From contig NZ_JADLQQ010000003.1 of NCBI RefSeq assembly GCF_015477765.1, forward strand, positions 496,001-560,000: a stretch of DNA of 64,000 bases, given 5' to 3'. Numbering within the stretch: position 1 is the first letter of the stretch; the number at the start of each line of letters is the position of its first letter. The notes beneath the pieces were generated by a model. That model did no database searches. It worked only from the letters and a program-made list of their open reading frames with translations, and was not told the DNA's origin. This DNA comes from Nocardia transvalensis. Lineage in GTDB: Bacteria; Actinomycetota; Actinomycetes; Mycobacteriales; Mycobacteriaceae. The translations under genes were made by a program, and so were the position numbers. Below are positions 26,832 through 35,184 of this stretch, in pieces.

Positions 26832-27446
26832 TCAGTTCCGCTCTAGTTCGATCGGGTGTGTCGCCAGCAGCGACAGCGGCAGGGGTTGGCGGCGCAGCAC
26901 CTGCGCCCACAGGTCGGTGCGGCCCGCGATCGGATCCGACGGCAGTGCCGACAGCACGATCCAGTCGCCGCGCTCCAACTCGCCCTCCAGCTGTCCGAAC
27001 GTCCAGCCCGCATAGCCGGCGAAGATGCGGATGCCCTCGACCAGCGGTGCGACCACGTCCGGATCCGAATCCAGATCCAGCAGCGCCACCCGGCCGTCCA
27101 CTCGGCGCAGGCCCGTCATCCGGTCGATGGCCATCCCGACCCGCACGGTCGCCAGGCACAGCGCGGCGTCCCGCTTGACCGGGCCGCCCAGATACAGTGC
27201 GCGCGGCGCGGCGGCCAGTTCGGCCCAGCGCGGCAACACGTCGGCCACGGCCGTATCGCTGGGGCGGTTCAGCACCACGCCGAGGCTGCCCGCGTCGTTG
27301 TGTTCCACGATGTACACCACGGTGCGCCGGAAGGACGGCTCGACCAGATCGGTCGCCGAGACCAGCAGCGTGCCGGGCCGGACCGCCTGGTCCTCGTGCC
27401 GGAATTCGCGTCGCGAGCGATCGCCGTGTTCCTCTGCGCGTGCCAC
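26832..27446 (-). CDS. YqgE/AlgH family protein (UPF0301)
   Basis: Protein of 204 residues of the YqgE/AlgH family, conserved across bacteria without a settled biochemical role. The typical pattern is visible: PGTLLVSATDLVEPSFRRTVVYIVEHNDAGSLGVVLNRPSD in the first third, YLGGPVKRDAALCLA in the middle, and IRIFAGYAGWTFGQLEGELERGDW near the end. GTG start at 27446. In M. tuberculosis the homologue (Rv0038) lies close to leuS; here leuS is 6.5 kb away with other genes inserted. Head-to-tail with sigL, 67 bases apart. Confidence 0.9.
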   Translation of the reverse strand: MARAEEHGDRSRREFRHEDQAVRPGTLLVSATDLVEPSFRRTVVYIVEHNDAGSLGVVLNRPSDTAVADVLPRWAELAAAPRALYLGGPVKRDAALCLATVRVGMAIDRMTGLRRVDGRVALLDLDSDPDVVAPLVEGIRIFAGYAGWTFGQLEGELERGDWIVLSALPSDPIAGRTDLWAQVLRRQPLPLSLLATHPIELERN

Positions 27447-27504
27447 CCCGCCATCATCGCACCGGAATCGCCCCTCTGTCGTTCAAGCTATGTCCATTTG
27501 CCGC

Positions 27505-27822
27505 TCATCGCGGCAATCCGAATCGCTCCCGCGCCCAATGCGGCACCAGCGCTAGATATTCCGGACGGGATTCGACGAAATGGTGGACCATCGGGCACAG
27601 CGGCAGAATCCCGTAGCCTTCGTCGCGGGTGGTGTCCAAGGCCGCCTTCACCAATTTGCGGCCGTAGCCCTGTCCCTCGTAACGGGGGTAGATCTCGGTG
27701 TGCACGAAGGCTCGTTCGCCCGCCGTGTCCTGATATTCCGTGGTCCCGGCGAGGTTGCCGTCGATATGCAGCTCGAACCGATCGAGGGAGGTGTTGTTGG
27801 TGACTGTCAGGCCGGATGACAC
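27505..27822 (-). CDS. small GNAT-fold N-acetyltransferase
   Basis: Compact GCN5-related protein of 105 residues of the YjdJ-like group. The acetyl-CoA loop is YEGQGYGRKLVKAALDTTRDEGYGILPLCPMVHHFV, with the glycine pattern GxGxG in EGQGYG near residue 51 and the terminal segment PEYLALVP. The half-size fold is usual for this subgroup. GTG at 27822 is used; no clear ribosome site. Substrate unknown. It lies between YqgE and the divergent secreted peptidase. The very long open frame on this strand up to 30780 is an artefact of high GC. Confidence 0.85.
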   Translation of the reverse strand: MSSGLTVTNNTSLDRFELHIDGNLAGTTEYQDTAGERAFVHTEIYPRYEGQGYGRKLVKAALDTTRDEGYGILPLCPMVHHFVESRPEYLALVPHWARERFGLPR

Positions 27823-27954
27823 GCCCTGAGCGTAGGGCCTGCCGGTAGCCGATGGTGGCCAAGTGACCGGCTCGGCGCGTCTCGAGTTGTCGTCGTCGGC
27901 GCGGCTGCTCAGAATGCTGTAGATCGGTGGTAACGACCGGAGAGAATGACGCGG

Positions 27955-29499
27955 ATGGTGACACGACGGGGAGCCCGCCTGTCGGCAGGGGTGTTTGCCT
28001 TGTGCCTGGCCGCGAATCTGCTCGGTGCGACGGCCGACGCCGACGCCGCGGCGGTCTTCGGTCCCTGTCCGGACGGCGCGGTGACGCAAGGCCGGGGCGC
28101 CGAATGCGCGGTGATCGCGGTGCCGCGGGACTACACCACACCCGGCGGGCCGCGAGTCGAGTTGACGGTCAGTCGTATTCGGGCCACCGGCGAGCGATAC
28201 GGCACGATCTTCGCCAATCCCGGCGGGCCCGGCGCCGATGCCCTCGATTATTGGGCGCGCCGCGCACCGGAGTTCCCCGCAGACCTGAGCGCCCACTACG
28301 ACCGGGTCGCGGTGCAGCCGCGCGGGATGCCCTTTGCGACGCCGCTGGACTGCCGCGGTGCCGGGCACAAGGATCGCGGCGCCACCCGATCGGCCTGCGA
28401 CGCCGCCCAACCCGGTTACGTGCAGACCATCACCACCGAGAACACCGCCCGCGACCTGGATGTGGTCCGGGCCGCGCTGGGGCTCGAGCGCATCGACTTC
28501 CTCGGCATCTCCTACGGCACCTATCTGGGCGCGGTGTATGCCTCGCTGTTCCCGGAACGGATCGACAAGTTGGTGCTCGACTCCAACGTGAATCCGGCCT
28601 GGGTGTGGACCGAGCAGTTCGCCCAGCAGCAGGTGGCGGGCAAGCAGCGGCTCGACGACCTGTTCTCCTGGATCGCCGCGCACGACGACGACTATCACCT
28701 CGGCGCGACCGCGCTGCGCGTGTATCAGAACTGGGTGCGGCTGGTGGTGGCCCAGGGCGGTGGCTGGTACGCCAACCTCACGCCGCCACCGGCGGCCACC
28801 GATGATGTTCCGGGGAATCTGCCCGCACCGCTGGCCGATATCGCTCGCGACGGATTCAACGGCAGCCGCGATCAGGTCGGTCAACTGCAGAATCTGGTGC
28901 GCACGTTGGCATCCGGGGGAGTGTCGGCGCAGGTGCCGCTGGTGGCGGCCACCGCGGTCGCCACCTACACCCGCACGTTCTGGCCGAGTTTTGCCCGGGC
29001 CATGGCCGAGGCCCAGGCCAACCCGTCCGACACCGGCCGGTTGCGGGCGCTGGAAGGGCTGGCCACGACCGATCCGACGGGCCGCGACGTGTTCTCGGCG
29101 ATCACCTGCAACGAGAATGCGGTGCCGGGTCGGCCGGAGCTGATCGGTTCGGCCGCGGCGACGGTGGCATCGGGCGGTAATGCGTTCGACGCCCGCGCCG
29201 ACCTGATTCGCTCCGGAGTGGCCTGTGACGGCTGGGATCCGGTGACCACCCCGGTGCCCATCGCCGACCACGGCCTGCGCACCCCACCGCTGGTGCTGCA
29301 GAGCCGTCACGATGCGCTCACCAAGTACGAGGGCGGGCCGGTCATGGCCGCGGCCCTGCACGGCAATCTGATCACGGTCGAGGGCGGCGACCACGGCACC
29401 TTCGCCCGCGGCAACACCGCGCTGGACCGGGCGGTCCTCACCTACCTGTCCACCGGCAAGGTCACCATCGACCGCGTGGACCAGGCTCCACTGGACTGA
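27955..29499 (+). CDS. secreted alpha/beta-hydrolase, S33 tripeptidyl aminopeptidase type
   Basis: Exported hydrolase of about 514 residues. The N-terminal MVTRRGARLSAGVFALCLAANLLGATADADA is a Sec signal. The fold carries an oxyanion-region motif NPGGPG near residue 89, the nucleophile elbow GISYGTYLG with the serine, the catalytic aspartate in SRHDALTKYEGG and histidine in GGDHGTF. The order and the C-terminal domain match the tripeptidyl aminopeptidases of Streptomyces and mycobacteria (MEROPS S33). An upstream ATG at 27946 lies only two bases after GGAGA, so 27955 is preferred. Likely releases N-terminal peptides outside the cell. Confidence 0.88.
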   Translation: MVTRRGARLSAGVFALCLAANLLGATADADAAAVFGPCPDGAVTQGRGAECAVIAVPRDYTTPGGPRVELTVSRIRATGERYGTIFANPGGPGADALDYWARRAPEFPADLSAHYDRVAVQPRGMPFATPLDCRGAGHKDRGATRSACDAAQPGYVQTITTENTARDLDVVRAALGLERIDFLGISYGTYLGAVYASLFPERIDKLVLDSNVNPAWVWTEQFAQQQVAGKQRLDDLFSWIAAHDDDYHLGATALRVYQNWVRLVVAQGGGWYANLTPPPAATDDVPGNLPAPLADIARDGFNGSRDQVGQLQNLVRTLASGGVSAQVPLVAATAVATYTRTFWPSFARAMAEAQANPSDTGRLRALEGLATTDPTGRDVFSAITCNENAVPGRPELIGSAAATVASGGNAFDARADLIRSGVACDGWDPVTTPVPIADHGLRTPPLVLQSRHDALTKYEGGPVMAAALHGNLITVEGGDHGTFARGNTALDRAVLTYLSTGKVTIDRVDQAPLD

Positions 29500-29631
29500 A
29501 CGCCCGCCCGTCCGTCTCTCCGGCGGGCGTCGAGTCACTCGTCCGTCGAGTGCCCGGCGCGGTCGCGTGTCTTCTCCCATCGCAGCGCCGTCGAGTCGGT
29601 CTCGAAGGCGGACGGGCAGCAGAATGGCGTG

Positions 29632-30756
29632 ATGCAGGAGAAACGAGTTCGGGTGGTGGTGGCGCCGGACAAGTTCAAGGGGTCGCTGACCGGACCGGAG
29701 GTGGCGGCGGCGGTGGCGGCGGGGATCGTGCGGGTGCGGCCGGAGGTGGAGGTTCGGCGGCTGCCGGTGGCCGATGGCGGGGACGGGACCGTCGAGGCGT
29801 TTCTGGCGGCGGGATGGGAGCGGGTGCCGGTGACGGCTGTCGGGCCGACCGGGGAGACGGTCGAGACCGCCTATGCCGTGCAGGGCTCGACGGCGGTCAT
29901 CGAATTGGCGGCGGTCGTCGGATTGTCGAAACTTCCTGGCGGGCAATTCGATCCGCTGCATTCCAGTACCCACGGTCTCGGTCTGGCGATCGGGCATGCG
30001 CTGGACCGCGGGATGCGCGACATCGTGCTGGGGGTGGGTGGGAGCGCCTCCACCGACGGCGGCGCGGGCATGCTGCAGGCGCTCGGGTTGCGGATCCTCG
30101 ATGCGGACGGACATGAATTGCCCAGGGGCGGAGCGGAACTCGTGCGAGCGGCGCGGGTGGATCGTTCCGGACTGCATCCGGCACTGGCCGGTGCGATGTT
30201 CACACTTGCCAGTGATGTGGACAATCCCCTGCTCGGAACACGCGGTGCCGCAGCTGTTTTCGGGCCGCAGAAGGGCGCCGATGCCCATCAGCGCGCGATT
30301 CTCGAAGCGGCGATGGCGAATTGGGCGGGACTGATAGACCCCGACTGTGCGGAGTGGCCCGGCGCGGGAGCCGCGGGCGGTACCGGATTCGGTGCCATGG
30401 CCGTGTTGAAGGCCGTCGAGCGCTCGGGTATCCGGGTGATCCTCGACCTGATCGACTTCCGCGCCCACCTGGCCGGTGCGGAGCTCGTGATCACCGGTGA
30501 AGGGTCGCTCGACGAGCAAACCCTGCACGGTAAGGCCCCGATGGGCGTGTGCGCGACGGCTCGTGCCGCCAACGTCCCGGTGGTCGCCGTCGCCGGGCGC
30601 TGCCTGCTCCCCGAGAGCAGGCTGCGCGCGGCGGGTTTCGACGCCTGCTTCGCCCTGAGCGATCTCGAACCCGATCCGGGTCGGTCGATGGCCGACGCGG
30701 CGCGGCTGCTCGAACGGCTCGGTTCGCTGATCGCCGAGCGCTACCTCGGTACCTGA
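29632..30756 (+). CDS. glycerate kinase (GckI/GlxK family)
   Basis: Glycerate 2-kinase of 374 residues, phosphorylating D-glycerate with ATP. The family pattern is clear: VVVAPDKFKGSLTGPEVAAAVAAGI at the N-terminus, LPVADGGDGTVEAF, GVGGSASTDGGAGMLQALG near residue 138, and the C-terminal ITGEGSLDEQTLHGKAPMGV. ATG at 29632. It stands alone between the peptidase and an HxlR gene. It could use the glycerate freed by glucosylglycerate hydrolase encoded 13 kb to the left; that link is inference. Glyoxylate metabolism is the alternative source. Confidence 0.93.
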   Translation: MQEKRVRVVVAPDKFKGSLTGPEVAAAVAAGIVRVRPEVEVRRLPVADGGDGTVEAFLAAGWERVPVTAVGPTGETVETAYAVQGSTAVIELAAVVGLSKLPGGQFDPLHSSTHGLGLAIGHALDRGMRDIVLGVGGSASTDGGAGMLQALGLRILDADGHELPRGGAELVRAARVDRSGLHPALAGAMFTLASDVDNPLLGTRGAAAVFGPQKGADAHQRAILEAAMANWAGLIDPDCAEWPGAGAAGGTGFGAMAVLKAVERSGIRVILDLIDFRAHLAGAELVITGEGSLDEQTLHGKAPMGVCATARAANVPVVAVAGRCLLPESRLRAAGFDACFALSDLEPDPGRSMADAARLLERLGSLIAERYLGT

Positions 30757-30758
30757 GT

Positions 30759-31115
30759 TCAGGCAGGTGCCAGGGCGCACCCGAGCAGCTTGTCCCGATG
30801 CTTGTCACCCCAGGCTTCCAGCGGGCGCAGGGCCTCGTTGAGTTCCTCGCCGAGCGGGGTGAGTGAATACTCCACGCGCGGCGGCACTTCCGGATAGATC
30901 TCGCGGCGCACGATGCCGCTGGCCTCGAGTTGGCGCAGATTCTCGGTGAGCACCTTCTCGCTCACGCCGTCGAGCAGCCGCCGGATCTGCCCGAACCGCT
31001 GGGGGCCCAGGCCCAGCACCCACATCAGGTGCAGCTTCCACTTACCGCCCACCACATCGATGGCCACCGACATCCCACACACCGTCTCGTGATCTGCATC
31101 ACCGTCTGCCCGCAC
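30759..31115 (-). CDS. HxlR-family transcriptional regulator
   Basis: Winged-helix regulator of 118 residues: CGMSVAIDVVGGKWKLHLMWVLGLGPQRFGQIRRLLDGVSEKVLTENLRQLEASGIVRREIYPEVPPRVEYSLTPLGEEL covers the whole HxlR domain, including the conserved N-terminal cysteine. GTG at 31115 has a perfect AGGAGG upstream. It is divergent from an imine-reductase-like gene, the usual arrangement for HxlR proteins controlling a detoxifying oxidoreductase. Its stop is two bases from the stop of the convergent glycerate kinase. Confidence 0.9.
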   Translation of the reverse strand: MRADGDADHETVCGMSVAIDVVGGKWKLHLMWVLGLGPQRFGQIRRLLDGVSEKVLTENLRQLEASGIVRREIYPEVPPRVEYSLTPLGEELNEALRPLEAWGDKHRDKLLGCALAPA

Positions 31116-31215
31116 CGCAATCCTCCTGACCGTATTTCGAACCTCTAGGTAAGCAACCCCATATCGAAGTGCGTTATTGCCGGGTTGCCGGTTCGTGGCA
31201 AGTATCGCAGTGCAT

Positions 31216-31318
31216 CCCGGCCGAAAAGCAGGCCGGGAAACGAAGACCGGGCAGGCCGGGAAACGAAGACCGGGCAGGCCGGGAAACGAAGACCGGGCAG
31301 GCCGGGAAACGAAGACGG
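31216..31318. repeat. hairpin followed by 23-bp tandem repeat, four copies
   Basis: A 7-base stem CCCGGCC/GGCCGGG (31216-31237) leads into four copies of GCAGGCCGGGAAACGAAGAC plus CGG starting at 31228, 31251, 31274 and 31297. Every unit repeats the hairpin's 3' arm. The array ends 26 bases before the oxidoreductase start, so it lies in that gene's promoter or leader. Confidence 0.88.
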
Positions 31319-31344
31319 CTTGCCGGAGAACCGGAGGAAACACC

Positions 31345-32217
31345 ATGTCAGAGCGTCGATCTGTGACCGTTGTCGGCTTGGGGCCGATGGGGCAGGCGAT
31401 GGTGCGGGCCTTCCTGGATGCCGGTGTCGCGGTGACCGTCTGGAACCGCAGCGCCGACAAGGCCGAGGCCATGGTCGAACTGGGCGCGCAGCGGGCCGCG
31501 ACGATCACCGAGGCGCTGGACGCCAACGAGGTGATCGTGCTCAGCCTCACCCACTACGCGGCCATGTACGACGTGCTCGGCCCGGCGACAGACCACCTGC
31601 CGGGCAAGGTGATCGCCAACCTGTCCTCGGATTCGCCCGAGAACGCCCGCAAGGGCGCCGCCTGGGTGCGTTCGCATGGCGCCGAGTTCATCTCGGGCGG
31701 TTTCATGTCCGCGGGGGACAACATCACCCACCCGGCCTCCTACCTGTTCTACAGCGGTCCCGAGGAGGTCTTCGAGGCGCACGCCGAACTGCTGCGGCCG
31801 CTGAGCCCGCAGGAATACCTGGGCACCGACGACGGTCTCGCGCAGGTCTTCTATCAGGCCCTGCTCACCATCTTCCATCCGTGGACCCTGGGCTACTACC
31901 AGGCGCTGGCCATGATCGAGAACTCCGGCCACGATGTCGAACAGTTCCTGCCCTACGCGCTGCGCTCGCACGAGGCGTTTCCGTTCTTCATGACCGAGTA
32001 CGCGGCGGCGGCGAAGGCGGGTGGCTGGGGCGATCTGGCGAGCTACAAGATGATGGACGCCGGTGCGCAGCACATCATCGACGCCAGCGAGGAGGTCGGT
32101 GTGGATGCGACGCTGTCGCACACCGCACAAGCCTTGTGGCGCAAGGGTGTCGAGGCCAACCGGCAGTCCCGCCCGATCACGCTGTACCAGTTGATGCGTG
32201 GCGAGCGGCGGGAATGA
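31345..32217 (+). CDS. NAD(P)-dependent oxidoreductase, imine reductase-like
   Basis: Protein of 290 residues of the 6-phosphogluconate/beta-hydroxyacid dehydrogenase superfamily. The Rossmann motif VVGLGPMGQAMVRAFLDAG is at residues 9-27 and VWNRSADKAEAM follows; N/R/S after the second strand indicate NADPH. The second domain is helical (YYQALAMIENSGHDVEQFLP) and lacks the catalytic lysine block of true beta-hydroxyacid dehydrogenases, as in imine reductases. ATG at 31345 has GGAGGA upstream. Divergent from an HxlR gene, its likely regulator; substrate unknown. Confidence 0.85.
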   Translation: MSERRSVTVVGLGPMGQAMVRAFLDAGVAVTVWNRSADKAEAMVELGAQRAATITEALDANEVIVLSLTHYAAMYDVLGPATDHLPGKVIANLSSDSPENARKGAAWVRSHGAEFISGGFMSAGDNITHPASYLFYSGPEEVFEAHAELLRPLSPQEYLGTDDGLAQVFYQALLTIFHPWTLGYYQALAMIENSGHDVEQFLPYALRSHEAFPFFMTEYAAAAKAGGWGDLASYKMMDAGAQHIIDASEEVGVDATLSHTAQALWRKGVEANRQSRPITLYQLMRGERRE

Positions 32218-32244
32218 TTCCGCCGACCCGGGGCTGGGTGACCC

Positions 32245-32487
32245 TCAGGCACTTTCGCTGTTGGAGCCCAGCCTCGGGAACGGGCGGATCGAGAAGATCA
32301 CCTCCACCGGGACCTCGAAATATTCCGAAAGTCGCAGCGCCAGATACAAGCTCGGGCTGTACTCGCCGCGCTCGAGATATCCGATGGTCTGGTAGTGCAC
32401 GCCCAGCGCGTCGGCGAGCTGGCGCCGCGAGATGCCGCGCTCGGCACGCAGCATCGCGATGCGGTTGTAGATGACTTCAGTAGGCAC
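32245..32487 (-). CDS. small Cro/CI-type helix-turn-helix regulator
   Basis: DNA-binding protein of 80 residues: MLRAERGISRRQLADALGVHYQTIGYLERGEYSPSLYLALRLSEYFEVPVEVIFS is a complete HTH_3 domain. GTG at 32487 overlaps the end of the ABC permease gene by 11 bases, so it is the third gene of that operon. Such tiny regulators often accompany ABC-2 exporters in Firmicutes and actinobacteria and may control them. The C-terminal 12 residues are outside the fold. Confidence 0.86.
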   Translation of the reverse strand: MPTEVIYNRIAMLRAERGISRRQLADALGVHYQTIGYLERGEYSPSLYLALRLSEYFEVPVEVIFSIRPFPRLGSNSESA

Positions 32488-33328
32488 GCTGCATCGCCTT
32501 CTCGCGGCGGGCCGCCACGCGGGAGCCGGATTCCCGGCGGGCCATGCGCCGCAACACGATCGGAGCGATCAGCAGACCGACGACGGTCCAGGCGGCCAGC
32601 ACCCCGAGGGTCTCCCAGTGCCGCCAGGACTGGCCGAGTTCCACGACGGCCGCGTCGGCGGGCAACAGCGCCGAGCGCATACCCAGCCCCAGCCAATAGA
32701 TCGGGAACACCTGCGCGATCCCCTGCACCCAGCCGGGCAGCGACGTGATCGGGTAGAAGATTCCGGAGATCGCGATCAAACCCATGATGGGGAACGAGAC
32801 GAAACCGATCGTGCGCGGGTTTTCGAACAGGGATCCGAAGACGGCTCCCATCGGCAGGGTCGCCAGCATGCCGAGTGCGAATACCCAGATCAGGGTGAGC
32901 CAGGCGGTGGGACGGCCGAGGTCCAGGCCGCCGACGATGAGCTGGCCCAAGATCAACACCAGCAAGACCTGCAGCAGCACGGTGCTGGTGACGGTGACGA
33001 TCTTGCCGACCAGGTATCCGGCCATGCCGTGCGGGGTCGCCTTGGCGCGCAACAGGGTTCCGTCCTCGCGATCCACGGCGAGGAACTGGGAGATGCCGAG
33101 CAGGCCGCTCGAGGCCACCAGCATGCCGAGCACGCCGGGCAGTGCCAGCGAGCCCAGCCCGATCCCGGTCTCCTGGAAGTGCCCGTCCCGCATGAAATAC
33201 AGCGCTACCAGCACCAGGATGGGCCAGAAGTACTGCGAGAAAAGGTCCATGCCGTTGGTGAGCATCTGGCGGGTCTCGATCAGCCCGCGGACGACTCCGG
33301 CACGGGTCGCCGTGGTCAGCGGTGTCAT
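32477..33328 (-). CDS. ABC-2 type exporter permease
   Basis: Membrane subunit of 283 residues with six predicted helices (first YFWPILVLVALYFM; others GKIVTVTSTVLLQVLLVLIL, LIWVFALGMLATLPMGAVFG, IGFVSFPIMGLIAISGIFYP). ABC2_membrane family with the conserved DREDGTLLRAKATP segment before helix 3. ATG overlaps the ATPase stop as ATGA and the 3' end overlaps the HTH gene, so three genes are co-translated. Exported substrate unknown; drug, peptide or lipid export is usual. Confidence 0.87.
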   Translation of the reverse strand: MTPLTTATRAGVVRGLIETRQMLTNGMDLFSQYFWPILVLVALYFMRDGHFQETGIGLGSLALPGVLGMLVASSGLLGISQFLAVDREDGTLLRAKATPHGMAGYLVGKIVTVTSTVLLQVLLVLILGQLIVGGLDLGRPTAWLTLIWVFALGMLATLPMGAVFGSLFENPRTIGFVSFPIMGLIAISGIFYPITSLPGWVQGIAQVFPIYWLGLGMRSALLPADAAVVELGQSWRHWETLGVLAAWTVVGLLIAPIVLRRMARRESGSRVAARREKAMQRAY

Positions 33329-34254
33329 CGGGTGACCTCCTCCAACGTGCGGACCTCGGCGTCGCCCTGACCGGATTCGAAGCGCTGAACCAGCGTCATG
33401 TAGGTGTCCTCCAGGGAGGCCCGGCGCACCTCGAGTTCGCCGATGTCCTTGCCGTACTGCATGAACAGCTCGTAGACGAACTTGGTCGATTCGGTCGTGG
33501 TGTGCACGAACCGCTGCCCGTCGCGGGTCCACTTCACCTCGGCCTCGCCGGCGATGCGCCGCGACAGCTCATCGGCGGAACCGTCGGCGATGATGCGGCC
33601 ACCGGCCAGGATCAGGATCCGGTCGGCGAGCTTCTCGGCCTCGTCCAGGTCATGAGTGGTGAGCATGATGGTGGTCCGGTCGTCGTCGGCCAGTCGATGG
33701 ATCAGATCGTGGAATTCGCGCCGCGCCTGCGGGTCGAAGCCCGCGGTGGGTTCGTCCAGGAACAGTAGTTCGGGACGGCCGACGATACCGATGGCCACAT
33801 CGAGGCGGCGGCGCTGACCACCGGAGAGCTTGGCGATTTTGGTGTCCGCCTGTTCGGTCAGCCCGACGGCCGCGATCAATTCGTCTGTGTCCCAGGGACG
33901 TTCGATCGCCGCCGTCGAGTACGGGGCGTAGTAGGAGCCCAGATGTGACAGCAGTTCGCGCACCCTCCATCGGCCGTGGTCACGCCAGGACTGCAGGACC
34001 ACGCCGATGCGGGCCCGCCAATCCTCGCTCGCATGGGCCGGGTCGACGCCGAGCACCGAAACCTGCCCGGCCGAGCGCATGCGGAACCCCTCCAGGATCT
34101 CGATCGTGGTGGTCTTCCCCGCCCCGTTGGGCCCCAGCAGGACCAGCACCTCTCCGGCACGCGCCTGAAAGGTCACATCCTGCAACACATCTCGGGTGCC
34201 GTACCGCATCCGCAAACCCTGTACGTCGAGCACGACATCGTCGCCTACCGTCAT
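33325..34254 (-). CDS. ABC exporter ATPase
   Basis: ATPase of 309 residues. Walker A GPNGAGKTTT near residue 40, signature LSGGQRRRLDVAIGI, Walker B ELLFLDEPTAGFDPQA, switch MLTTHDLDEAEKLADRI. Its Q-loop region reads GVVLQSWRDHGRW rather than the usual GYxPE, seen in some antibiotic exporters. The C-terminal 90 residues resemble the DUF4162 extension. ATG at 34254 follows GGAGGCGGG. First gene of an operon with the permease and a small HTH regulator. Confidence 0.9.
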   Translation of the reverse strand: MTVGDDVVLDVQGLRMRYGTRDVLQDVTFQARAGEVLVLLGPNGAGKTTTIEILEGFRMRSAGQVSVLGVDPAHASEDWRARIGVVLQSWRDHGRWRVRELLSHLGSYYAPYSTAAIERPWDTDELIAAVGLTEQADTKIAKLSGGQRRRLDVAIGIVGRPELLFLDEPTAGFDPQARREFHDLIHRLADDDRTTIMLTTHDLDEAEKLADRILILAGGRIIADGSADELSRRIAGEAEVKWTRDGQRFVHTTTESTKFVYELFMQYGKDIGELEVRRASLEDTYMTLVQRFESGQGDAEVRTLEEVTR

Positions 34255-34339
34255 CCCGCCTCCGTAGCAAACCCAGGATGACATGTAGCATATCTACTAC
34301 ATCTTCCGTCCGACAAGACATTTTCCGGCTCCGTCGAGC

Positions 34340-34680
34340 CCCTGGCCCCGGCGCTGGCGCGCCGGGGCCAGGGATGTGAGAGGGGCTTTCGCCAGGGATG
34401 TGAGAGGGGCTTTCGCCAGGGATGCGAGACGGGCTCTGGCCAGGGATGCGAGACGGGCTCTGGCCAGGGATGCGAGACGGGCTCTGGCCAGGGATGCGAG
34501 AGGGGCTCTCGCCAGGGATGCAAGACAGGCTCTCGCCAGGACGCGGAACAAGCTCGCCAGGACGCGAAACAAGAAGGCGCCTGCCGGGAACGGAACGCGA
34601 AGGCGCGCCGGCTCCCCTCGCATCCCTGGCCCGGGGGCCTTCTCGCATCCCTGGCCCGGCGCGCCAGCGCCGGGCCAGGG
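34340..34680. repeat. 24-bp tandem repeat array (eight copies) bracketed by two near-identical hairpins
   Basis: Left hairpin 34340-34373: 15-base perfect stem CCCTGGCCCCGGCGC with loop TGGC. Right hairpin 34649-34680: 14-base perfect stem CCCTGGCCCGGCGC with loop GCCA. Between them, eight copies of a 24-base unit beginning GCCAGGGATG start at 34367, 34391, 34415, 34439, 34463, 34487, 34511 and 34535; variants end GCTTTC or GCTCTG. The first copy starts inside the left hairpin's 3' arm. 34559-34648 holds degenerate copies and inverted CATCCCTGGCCCGG units. This fills the 434-base gap between aroQ and the ABC operon; the right hairpin can terminate aroQ. Confidence 0.92.
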
Positions 34681-34688
34681 TCAATGAA

Positions 34689-35120
34689 TTACGTTCGCAG
34701 GCATAAGAATTCGATGGCTGCCGCGTAGCCTTGAATGCCCATGCCTGCGATTACCGCGGTGGCGATGGGGGAGATGTAGGAGTGGTGGCGGAATTGTTCG
34801 CGGGCGTGCACGTTCGAGATGTGCACCTCCACGATCGGGATCTCCGGGATGACCAGTGCGTCGCGCAGGGCCACCGATGTGTGGGTGAGCCCGCCGGGGT
34901 TGATCACGATGGCCGACTCCGCCTCGCGTGCGGCGTGGATGCGGTCGATGAGTGCGCCTTCGGAATTCGACTGGAAGGTAGTGATCTCGCGGTCGAAGCG
35001 GGCGGCGGTCTTGCGGCACAGCTCGATCACGTCGTCGAGGGTCTCCGAGCCGTACACCTCGGGCTGGCGGGTGCCCAGCATGTTCAGATTCGGGCCGTTG
35101 AGCACGAGGATCGGTGCCAT
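34689..35120 (-). CDS. aroQ: type II 3-dehydroquinate dehydratase
   Basis: Shikimate-pathway enzyme of 143 residues, dodecameric, converting 3-dehydroquinate to 3-dehydroshikimate. The motif [19 protein letters not shown] at the N-terminus carries the active-site asparagine and, in the flexible loop, the catalytic arginine and tyrosine. [33 protein letters not shown] and the histidine in [21 protein letters not shown] complete the site. ATG at 35120 is preferred over a GTG at 35129. No other aro gene is adjacent. A hairpin terminator follows nine bases after the stop. Confidence 0.95.
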   Translation of the reverse strand: MAPILVLNGPNLNMLGTRQPEVYGSETLDDVIELCRKTAARFDREITTFQSNSEGALIDRIHAAREAESAIVINPGGLTHTSVALRDALVIPEIPIVEVHISNVHAREQFRHHSYISPIATAVIAGMGIQGYAAAIEFLCLRT

Positions 35121-35184
35121 GCCGGTCACCCTACCGCTGCGCGGGGTAACGATTCCGGAGGCTCGTATCGACTGCGCACTCGGT

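Noticed and set aside
27505..30780. A 1091-codon open frame on the minus strand spanning the peptidase and glycerate kinase genes
   Set aside because: It is the antisense of two clear plus-strand genes with full catalytic motifs; only its last 105 codons (the GNAT gene) make a recognisable protein.
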